From the NCBI GenBank assembly GCA_046757725.1, contig JBHHYU010000120.1, positions 1 through 7,557 on the forward strand: a DNA stretch of 7,557 nucleotides. Direction: 5' to 3'. Origin of the DNA: JBHHYU01 sp046757725 (lineage in GTDB: Bacteria; Desulfobacterota; Binatia; UBA9968). Positions 1 through 5,393 of this stretch are shown here, one piece after another (position 1 is the stretch's first letter; the number at the start of each line of letters is the position of its first letter). The notes beneath the pieces were generated by a model, which worked only from the letters and a program-made list of their open reading frames with translations, did no database searches and was not told where the DNA came from. The translations under genes were made by a program, and so were the position numbers.

Positions 1-16
1 CAGATGAGCTGTTTTA

Positions 17-43
17 CGCAGCAAGCTGCGGGGAATTAACCCG
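17..43. repeat. Short GC-rich palindrome, possibly a degraded repetitive element
   Basis: Inverted arms CGCAGC (17-22) and GCTGCG (25-30) form a compact hairpin. A second overlapping pair, CGGG (29-32) and CCCG (40-43), flanks an AT-rich centre. Compact nested palindromes of this kind resemble intergenic repeat (REP-like) elements, but only one copy is visible here and the outer arms do not match. It could also be the remains of a terminator for a gene lying left of the window, though no T-run follows it on the plus strand. On the minus strand it is followed by TAAAAC, which is not a U-tract. Confidence 0.3.
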
Positions 44-98
44 TAGCGATTAAATCTATTCCTTTCAAGTAAAGATCTAATTTGTCCATCCTTGCCCA

Positions 99-125
99 TT
101 CTTGTCATGTAACGCGAAACAAGAA
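99..125. promoter_or_regulatory. Inverted repeat, candidate upstream activator site
   Basis: TTCTTGT (99-105) and ACAAGAA (119-125) are perfect 7-bp inverted arms separated by 13 bp. The site lies about 75-100 bp upstream of the start predicted for the sigma-54 promoter at 173-189, where bacterial enhancer-binding proteins usually bind. The spacer also holds TGTAACG (108-114), which recurs at 136-142. The regulator is unknown, and 7-bp arms alone are modest evidence. Confidence 0.3.
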
Positions 126-135
126 CCGCTGTAGT

Positions 136-159
136 TGTAACGGGTATCCACCGGTTACA
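136..159. promoter_or_regulatory. 24-bp near-perfect palindrome, candidate operator
   Basis: The arms TGTAACGGGT (136-145) and ACCGGTTACA (150-159) are inverted copies with one mismatch around a 4-bp centre. The palindrome sits about 14 bp upstream of the -24 element of the sigma-54 promoter (roughly -64 to -41 from the predicted start). The TGTAACG half-site also occurs once at 108-114. The placement suggests binding of a dimeric regulator controlling the small-ORF pair downstream. It does not match the NifA consensus (TGT-N10-ACA) or the NtrC consensus, so the regulator cannot be named. Confidence 0.45.
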
Positions 160-172
160 CCACTTTATGACT

Positions 173-189
173 CTGGCATGCTCTTTGCT
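173..189 (+). promoter_or_regulatory. Sigma-54 (RpoN) -24/-12 promoter
   Basis: The stretch reads TGGCATG, four bases, then TTGCT. The sigma-54 consensus is TGGCACG-N4-TTGCW, so only one core position (C to T) differs. The invariant GG (175-176) and GC (187-188) dinucleotides are separated by the required 10 bp. By convention this predicts a transcription start near position 200, only about 4 nt before the ATG at 204. Inverted repeats lie upstream where enhancer-binding proteins would act. A match this close is unlikely by chance in a 7.5 kb window, but function is inferred from sequence alone. Confidence 0.65.
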
Positions 190-203
190 ATCGTTTCTAT
201 AGC

Positions 204-374
204 ATGACGAAATATGAAATCAAAGTAAGGTCCCTAAGTGAAGATGCCTGGGTGATAGATGATGAAAAGAATATTGAGTTAACGCTAGATGCTGATTTTG
301 ATAAGGTGGTTGGTGAAATAGAACACCTTCTGGGAAATATTACCAACGTAGAGAGATGCTGTACTGGTAGCTAA
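204..374 (+). CDS. Small acidic hypothetical protein (56 aa)
   Basis: The ORF runs from ATG at 204 to TAA at 372-374. It encodes 56 residues beginning MTKYEIKVRSLSEDAW and ending VERCCTGS. An in-frame TGA at 168-170 makes 204 the first ATG. No Shine-Dalgarno sequence precedes it, and the sigma-54 start predicted near 200 would leave only about 4 nt of leader, so translation would have to be essentially leaderless. The protein is acidic (about 13 Asp/Glu against 6 Lys/Arg), with an alternating pattern near the N-terminus that suggests a beta-strand, a likely helix around residues 30-43, and a Cys-Cys pair at 52-53. There is no signal peptide or membrane segment. I do not recognise a family. 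It may instead be a non-coding 5' region for the next ORF. Confidence 0.45.
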   Translation: MTKYEIKVRSLSEDAWVIDDEKNIELTLDADFDKVVGEIEHLLGNITNVERCCTGS

Positions 375-426
375 TCCCGTATCGTGCTGTTGAGCAGGGA
401 AAGGGTAGAATCTGCACCAGCCCTAC

Positions 427-432
427 AAGGAG
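427..432 (+). promoter_or_regulatory. Shine-Dalgarno site for the 440-709 ORF
   Basis: AAGGAG lies 7 nt before the ATG at 440, an almost ideal match and spacing. It fixes the start of the downstream ORF and is the best support that this ORF is translated. The three large genes on the other strand have no comparable site. Confidence 0.7.
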
Positions 433-439
433 AAACGCG

Positions 440-709
440 ATGTTACATAAGGCAAATATAAGATCGAAAAGGGCAAATACGCGCATGGAGGATTACCGAC
501 CGGAGGCCCTAAGTTACATACAGGCCTATCAAAAGGGAATTGCCTGGCAGCAAGACATGATAAATCTGCTTCTTTCGAAGGAAAGTCAGATTATGGAGGA
601 AACCTTTGATAGCGAAAACCAAGAACCATTAGCCTTTAGGATTCAAAGGATCATTCTATCGGAGTCTAAATATTCCCCTGAATCCAAGCGTGGAAAACTC
701 AAAAACTGA
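440..709 (+). CDS. Small hypothetical protein (89 aa)
   Basis: The ORF starts at ATG 440, directly after a strong AAGGAG site, and ends at TGA 707-709. It encodes 89 residues. The N-terminus is basic (HKANIRSKRANTR). A probable helical stretch follows at about residues 21-50 (EALSYIQAYQKGIAWQQDM), and the C-terminal tail is rich in Lys, Ser and Glu. Net charge is slightly positive (about 15 Lys/Arg against 12 Asp/Glu). There is no signal peptide, membrane segment, Cys/His metal motif or catalytic motif. It follows the 56-aa ORF by 65 bp and converges on comEC. It is probably co-transcribed from the sigma-54 promoter at 173-189, since no good sigma-70 promoter lies between the two ORFs. No family is recognised; a small DNA- or protein-binding regulator is possible but speculative. 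Confidence 0.6.
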   Translation: MLHKANIRSKRANTRMEDYRPEALSYIQAYQKGIAWQQDMINLLLSKESQIMEETFDSENQEPLAFRIQRIILSESKYSPESKRGKLKN

Positions 710-720
710 CTCTCCGACCC

Positions 721-777
721 TTTCTTAGGCAGGTTGTAACCACAGCCGTTGTCGCCTTTTTTCGCACGCCTAGGAAG
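721..777 (+). terminator. Possible terminator or hairpin in the convergent gap
   Basis: TTCTTAGGC (722-730) can pair with GCCTAGGAA (768-776); on the plus-strand RNA the pairing is unbroken with one U-G wobble, while on the minus strand it has a C-A mismatch. The 37-nt loop contains GGTTGTAACC and a T6 run (757-762), which could also follow a weaker GGC/GCC-based hairpin (728-756). Its position between the small-ORF unit and the comEC stop suits a transcription end, but the loop is long and no T-run follows the main stem. Confidence 0.25.
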
Positions 778-782
778 TATGC

Positions 783-3254
783 TTAAAGATCGAATCCCCC
801 CTTTTTCCCGCTTCGATAGCTGCGGTAGCTGACTCTTCTTCCGTCCGTCTCAATGATGATTGCTCCATCCCGATCGGTGCGGAGAATTTCAGACCCAGTC
901 TCCAAGAACCGGTTTTCTACTTTGTGTCGCATAACGCCGAAAGCATTGGAATGGCCAACTGAGAAGATTGCCAGCTTGGGCTGCACGGCGGCAATAAATT
1001 CCTTTGAGCTTGCCCTTAAACTGCCATGACGTGGAACTTTCAGCACTACGGCAGAAAGGTCCTCCTGCTGCTCAAGCAGAGTCCTTTCATCTCTTTTTTC
1101 GATATCACCGGTAAAAAGCAGATTCACTTTTCCAAATGATAGACGGAGGACCACTGACGACCCTCTAGGGTTATCCCGTGGAGGATATAGAACGCATAGT
1201 CTTACCTGATCAATAGACCGACATGAATCCTCCTTGCCCAGAACCATCCTTTTCATCCCCGATCTTTCTACGCTTTCCTCCAACTCCTCATAGCGACGTG
1301 TCCGGCCCTTACCAGGTCCGGACCAAAACTCCGTCGGTGCAAACTCCTCCACGATGGTCTTCATCCCACCGTAATGGTCTATCCGTGGGTGACTTACCAG
1401 GAGATAGTCAACTTTCCGGATCTTACGGGAACGCAAAAAAGGCGCAACAATTGCCGCACCGGGATCAAATTTGCCAATTGACCTTCCTCCGGCATCTATG
1501 AGAAGGATCTTGGAACCGGGGAACTCAACCACCGCCGCATCTCCATACCCCACACTGAGAAATGTAATCCGAAGCTCTTTCCGATGCCACCGCTGTTGCC
1601 ACCAAGCGCTACCCTCTATCAGCACCGCGAGCATGATGCCTGCCAGTAATAGAATGAAATGGCTTCTACGCCGAACCACAAAAAAAGAGAGGAGAATTAG
1701 GTAGAGTATCCCCACCTCTATAAAGCTAGGGTTGGGGACCAATAGACGGGCCCACGGAAGGCCGGCAAAAAATCGTACCAACCAAAGGACTAGAGACAAC
1801 AAGGCCTCGGCTATCCAAAGAAAAGGATTTGCGGCGCTCGGTAACAGCAAAGCAAACAATCCAACCATGAGGCCAAGGGGGACAAGCAGAAACCCCACGA
1901 GAGGGACAAGAACAGGATTCGAGACAAAGCCGACAATGGAGAGCCGGCCAAAATGATGGGCTATCATGGGACCCGTCCCAACTGTTGCCAGGACAGGAAC
2001 CGCAAGATAGAGGATGAGCTGACGCAGCCTGTGTCGAATCCACCTCTTCTCCTGAGGAAACTCCTCCCGGTACGTGGTCGCCCACCCATACTGGATCATC
2101 CGTAATCCCCCAATGATAAACAGGACGGCAAGAAACGAGAGCTGGAAGGATATCTCCATCACCGCACCTGGCCAAAAAAGGCCAATGAAAAGTGCCGCGA
2201 GGCAGAGACTGTTCAGAAGCTCGTCCTCACGATCTGCTAATACGGCTAGTCCATAAACCCCGATCATAATAGCCGAGCGCATGGTAGAGATCATGCCTCC
2301 CGCTAAGGCGGTGTAAAAAAACACGGCGAGCAAAGCAAAACAAGTTGCTATCTTGGGGAGACTGAAACGCAGCAAGAGACTGGAACTGAACCCTCCGATA
2401 AATCGAACCATTGAGAATACGATCCAAGCCAGCATACCTACATGGAGCCCCGAAATCGCAAGGACATGGGCTACGCCCGCAGCCGTAAATCTTTCGTGCA
2501 TTTCCTTGGACAGCCCTCCCCGATCCCCAACCACCAGGGCCTTCATAAGCCGAGCCTGATCTGAAGCTAGGTGGTTCTCAAAGAAATGGCGAATCACCCT
2601 CCGGAGATCCTCGATCCAAACCCAAAGGCCACTATCCGCCCTTCGAAGCAATTCCACACCCGCATCACTGTTCAGATAGCTCGTCAGGTAAATCTCCCTT
2701 CGGGCCAAATAGGCCTCGTAATCAAATTCCCCAGGATTTCCGGGAGTTCGCGGTGGATGGAGTTTTAGTTTGAGCCGAACCCGATCTCCATAATGCCATT
2801 CCCTCCTAGTATGGCTGACCGTCACAAGGATATTCCCTTTCACCTTTTGGGCTCCGTTCGGTTGCCATATCCATTCCGCCCTCAGGTACCAGCGGCTCCG
2901 ATCAGGCCTGAGATCGGGTTCTCGGTAATGGAAGCCCTCGAGGTAGAATAGATCTTTTCTATTGGCGATTACACGAAGATGGTTTGCCGGGAAATGGGGT
3001 GTCAGAAGGTTTTGATGCATATAGAACCCACCGGCAAAGGCCGCACTGGAAAAAAGGAGTACAAGCGCCCATCGCCCTTTAGCCGGGTGTACAAGGAAGA
3101 ACGGGAAAAGAACCATCAAAACAGAGAACAGAAGTATAAACAGCGGAGGTAAACTGATGAAGGTCGCAACGGTTTGACCAGCCAGGAGCGAAAGTGTTGG
3201 AACGATCAACAAGGAGGCGGGGTTTTTCTCCAGAAGCCCGGTTTTGTCTAACAT
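783..3254 (-). CDS. comEC: ComEC/Rec2-family DNA uptake channel protein
   Basis: This 823-residue inner-membrane protein is expected to pass single-stranded DNA into the cytoplasm during natural transformation. Domains in order: N-terminal hydrophobic segments (about 13-78); a DUF4131-like OB-fold region (about 85-200) with PGNPGEFDYEAYLARR; the Competence multi-helix domain (about 235-530) with the family signature HVLAISGLHVG at 263-273; and a C-terminal metallo-beta-lactamase-like domain (about 560-810) with LLIDAGG, SHPRIDHYGG (621-630), LLFTGDIEK and VPRHGS (740-745). The length is typical of full-length ComEC. Several motif positions depart from common forms: SVGYGD for DVGQGD, VPRHGS for the usual HHGS, and FGVMRH for FGHPH, so nuclease activity is uncertain. 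The ATG at 3254 is fixed by an in-frame TAG three codons upstream; the ribosome binding site is weak. It lies 147 bp downstream of uvrC. Confidence 0.93.
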   Translation of the reverse strand: MLDKTGLLEKNPASLLIVPTLSLLAGQTVATFISLPPLFILLFSVLMVLFPFFLVHPAKGRWALVLLFSSAAFAGGFYMHQNLLTPHFPANHLRVIANRKDLFYLEGFHYREPDLRPDRSRWYLRAEWIWQPNGAQKVKGNILVTVSHTRREWHYGDRVRLKLKLHPPRTPGNPGEFDYEAYLARREIYLTSYLNSDAGVELLRRADSGLWVWIEDLRRVIRHFFENHLASDQARLMKALVVGDRGGLSKEMHERFTAAGVAHVLAISGLHVGMLAWIVFSMVRFIGGFSSSLLLRFSLPKIATCFALLAVFFYTALAGGMISTMRSAIMIGVYGLAVLADREDELLNSLCLAALFIGLFWPGAVMEISFQLSFLAVLFIIGGLRMIQYGWATTYREEFPQEKRWIRHRLRQLILYLAVPVLATVGTGPMIAHHFGRLSIVGFVSNPVLVPLVGFLLVPLGLMVGLFALLLPSAANPFLWIAEALLSLVLWLVRFFAGLPWARLLVPNPSFIEVGILYLILLSFFVVRRRSHFILLLAGIMLAVLIEGSAWWQQRWHRKELRITFLSVGYGDAAVVEFPGSKILLIDAGGRSIGKFDPGAAIVAPFLRSRKIRKVDYLLVSHPRIDHYGGMKTIVEEFAPTEFWSGPGKGRTRRYEELEESVERSGMKRMVLGKEDSCRSIDQVRLCVLYPPRDNPRGSSVVLRLSFGKVNLLFTGDIEKRDERTLLEQQEDLSAVVLKVPRHGSLRASSKEFIAAVQPKLAIFSVGHSNAFGVMRHKVENRFLETGSEILRTDRDGAIIIETDGRRVSYRSYRSGKKGGFDL

Positions 3255-3401
3255 TTTCCGCTACCGCCCGCTGGAACGCCGTCGGTTGTCGCGCCTACCG
3301 CGAATCCGACTTACCGCCAGGTCACCGCAAATTCATGGATCGCTCTACTCTCCCAAGAAGCAGATGCGAAGCTAATGCTCACTGGCGAGCTATTCCTGAA
3401 C
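3255..3401. other. Intergenic gap between uvrC and comEC
   Basis: This 147-bp stretch separates the uvrC stop from the comEC start. I see no convincing terminator (no stem with a T-run on the minus strand), no clear -35/-10 pair and no RNA gene. The comEC start is preceded by a GCGGAAA stretch that is at best a poor Shine-Dalgarno sequence. comEC could be transcribed by read-through from uvrC or from an unrecognised promoter here. Confidence 0.4.
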
Positions 3402-5240
3402 TTAAGGGCTGAAAGATTCAAGGATATCACGAGCCATCTTCCGGCTGATCGATGGAACCTCAAGAAGCTCCTCCAACGTCGCTTTTTGAATCCGCTTGAC
3501 GCTACCGAAGGTACGGAGCAACGCTCTCTTACGTACCCCGCCTATCCCCGGAACGCTATCGAGCACGGAGTAAAGAGTTTCCCGTCTTCTAAGTTTCTTA
3601 TGGTAAGTGATTGCAAAACGGTGCGCCTCGTCCCGTACCCTCTGCAAAAGAAAAAGAGCGTTGGAATTGCGTTGTAATGTAACCGGGTTGCTCCGGCCCG
3701 GCAGAAAGACCCGTTCCTCCGACCGATCAATCTCACGGCTGCGGGGTGAGCGATGAACCCGCATCTTGGCGAGACCGGCCACATCTAGATCCTCAACTCC
3801 CAACTCTCGCATGGCGGCAAGGGCTATCCCGAGTTGTCCCTTGCCGCCGTCGACTACCACGAGATCGGGATGATCACCCTCCATCATCGCCCGTCTAAAG
3901 CGCCGCTTCAAAACTTCATACATCATGGCGAAATCATCCCCCCCTGAAGCACTGTCCACAGTCCGGATACGATAGTGGCGGTAGCGCCTTTTATCGGGTT
4001 CCCCATTATAAAACGTAACTAGGGAGCCAACGGCATGAGTACCTTGAATCGTTGAAATATCAAAGCACTCTATCCTCTGGGGGTACTGCTTTAGACACAA
4101 TCGCTCCTGGAGCTCCAGGAGCATCCTTTCCCTTTCTTTTTCCTGATCATGACGTTCAAAAAAACTCTGGCGGGCGTTTTCCGTCGCCATCTCCACAAGT
4201 TTCCGCCTACTGCCCTTCTGAGGAAAAAGAATGCTTATCCTCTTCCCTTTCCGTTCGCTCAAATATTCTTCTCGAACGTTTTGGTCTTCTAATCTTACCG
4301 GCAGCAGAATCTCATCTGGGACAAACCGATCTCCCTGATAAAACTGGCTCAGCAACGACTCCGTTACCTCTTCATCGAGAAATTCCAGATGCTCCAGCGA
4401 ATAGACCTGACTTCCCGTGAGCTTACCCTGACGCACAAAAAGAACCTGGATCTCGATAAAACCACCCTCTCGGTAAAGCCCAAAGATGTCCTGGTCGGAC
4501 CCCCAATGAGAGAGCATTCTTTGCTTTTCTACGGTTTTCTCCACCGCCTGGATTTGGTCTCTAATTTTTGCCGCTGCCTCGAATTCTAGCCTATCGGCCT
4601 TCTCCTGCATCATGCGTCTCAACCCATCCAAGAGCTCCAGCTGTTTTCCTTCCACAAAGAGGATCGCCTGCCTTACCTGCTCCTGATACTCCTGAGGATC
4701 TACAGGGAGGACACAGGGGCCCAGACACCGTTTGATCTGATATTGCAGGCACGGACGAGTCCGGTTTTTAAAGTTATGTTCCGTACAGTTTCTCAAAAGA
4801 AACTGCTTCTCGATAAGTTCCAGAGTTTCGCGTGCGGCAAAGGCAGACGAGTAAGGTCCGAAATAGCGGCTTCCATCTTTGACGATTCTCCTGGTAGCGA
4901 CAATCCTTGGCCACGGGTGCTGAACAGTTACTTTAATACTGAGGTAGCTTTTATCGTCTTTGAGGCGAATATTGTAGCGTGGTTTGTATTGCTTAATCAG
5001 GTTGTACTCAAGGATGAGCGCCTCCTTCTCAGTACCGGTGACCAGCGTTTCTACATCCTGCACCCGGCGAAGCAAAAACTGTATCTGGGAACGCCCGTCG
5101 CCGCCACGGAGGTAAGAGCGTATCCGGGCCCGAAGGTCTTTTGCCTTGCCAACGTAAATGACCTTACCTGCACGGTCGCGCATGAGATACACGCCGGGTC
5201 GCGGAGGGAGGTAGTCGAGTTTCTCTATAACGGGACGCAC
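3402..5240 (-). CDS. uvrC: Excinuclease ABC subunit C (UvrC)
   Basis: UvrC makes both the 3' and 5' cuts around a lesion after binding the UvrB-DNA complex. From the GTG at 5240 the protein has 612 residues, normal for the family. The GIY-YIG nuclease domain has GVY (16-18), YVGKAKDLRARIRSYL and the catalytic Glu in ALILE (about 78). Four cysteines at 152, 164, 172 and 176 show the spacing of the UvrC iron-sulphur cluster. A UVR motif (about 203-238) binds UvrB. The RNase H-like domain carries the Asp-Asp-His triad at about D394 (ECFDIST), D464 (VVVDGGKGQL) and H540 (RDEAHRFA). A C-terminal helix-hairpin-helix region begins at VPGIGG; its second motif (VPSIS) is slightly degenerate. An in-frame extension to a GTG at 5288 adds 16 unusual residues, but a consensus promoter lies inside it and family members start near IEKL, so I prefer 5240. 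Confidence 0.95.
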   Translation of the reverse strand: MRPVIEKLDYLPPRPGVYLMRDRAGKVIYVGKAKDLRARIRSYLRGGDGRSQIQFLLRRVQDVETLVTGTEKEALILEYNLIKQYKPRYNIRLKDDKSYLSIKVTVQHPWPRIVATRRIVKDGSRYFGPYSSAFAARETLELIEKQFLLRNCTEHNFKNRTRPCLQYQIKRCLGPCVLPVDPQEYQEQVRQAILFVEGKQLELLDGLRRMMQEKADRLEFEAAAKIRDQIQAVEKTVEKQRMLSHWGSDQDIFGLYREGGFIEIQVLFVRQGKLTGSQVYSLEHLEFLDEEVTESLLSQFYQGDRFVPDEILLPVRLEDQNVREEYLSERKGKRISILFPQKGSRRKLVEMATENARQSFFERHDQEKERERMLLELQERLCLKQYPQRIECFDISTIQGTHAVGSLVTFYNGEPDKRRYRHYRIRTVDSASGGDDFAMMYEVLKRRFRRAMMEGDHPDLVVVDGGKGQLGIALAAMRELGVEDLDVAGLAKMRVHRSPRSREIDRSEERVFLPGRSNPVTLQRNSNALFLLQRVRDEAHRFAITYHKKLRRRETLYSVLDSVPGIGGVRKRALLRTFGSVKRIQKATLEELLEVPSISRKMARDILESFSP

Positions 5241-5247
5241 AACAAAA

Positions 5248-5277
5248 ATTATACCAAGGAAAAGCCTCGTATCACCA
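5248..5277 (-). promoter_or_regulatory. Extended -10 promoter for uvrC
   Basis: On the minus strand a perfect TATAAT (5253-5248) is preceded by TGG (5256-5254), giving an ideal extended -10 element (TGnTATAAT). A poor -35 candidate, TGGTGA (5277-5272), lies 18 bp further upstream, and extended -10 promoters often tolerate this. The predicted start falls at about 5241-5240, on the GTG chosen as the uvrC start, so the mRNA would be leaderless. The same bases are translated if the 5288 start is used instead. Confidence 0.55.
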
Positions 5278-5310
5278 CCGGCGCGCACTCCAATGAGTCA
5301 TCGTGGCAAC

Positions 5311-5334
5311 GGGAAAACTCTTTCCCCCATGGGG
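5311..5334. repeat. Overlapping inverted repeats between uvrB and uvrC
   Basis: GGGAAA (5311-5316) and TTTCCC (5321-5326) form a perfect 6-bp stem with a 4-base loop. This overlaps a 10-bp palindrome, CCCCATGGGG (5325-5334). The two structures share bases and cannot form together. In the uvrB-to-uvrC direction no U-tract follows, so it is not a standard terminator; it may be a weak attenuator-like element, an operator or chance. The 3' edge belongs to a GTTCAC-containing motif that also occurs upstream of uvrB. Confidence 0.3.
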
Positions 5335-5393
5335 TGAACACTGAGATACAGTCTGCCGCCGAACAGCGGGTCACCTATATCAAGCGTCTGATT

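Noticed and set aside
136..159. A NifA or NtrC binding site
   Set aside because: The TGT and ACA ends are separated by 18 bp, not the 10 bp of NifA sites, and the arms do not match the NtrC consensus.
406..411. TAGAAT as a sigma-70 -10 element for the 440-709 ORF
   Set aside because: No acceptable -35 hexamer occurs 16-18 bp upstream; the only TTGAGC is 10 bp away, which is too close.
204..709. A toxin-antitoxin module
   Set aside because: Size and charge pairing alone are not evidence; neither protein shows a known toxin or antitoxin fold or motif, and the genes do not overlap as such pairs often do.
3194..3677. Plus-strand open frames crossing the comEC-uvrC gap
   Set aside because: They overlap the conserved ends of comEC and uvrC and have low-complexity Arg/Pro/Ser-rich translations typical of antisense frames.
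5311..5334. Rho-independent terminator between uvrB and uvrC
   Set aside because: The stems are short and no U-tract follows in the direction of transcription, so the site is listed only as inverted repeats.
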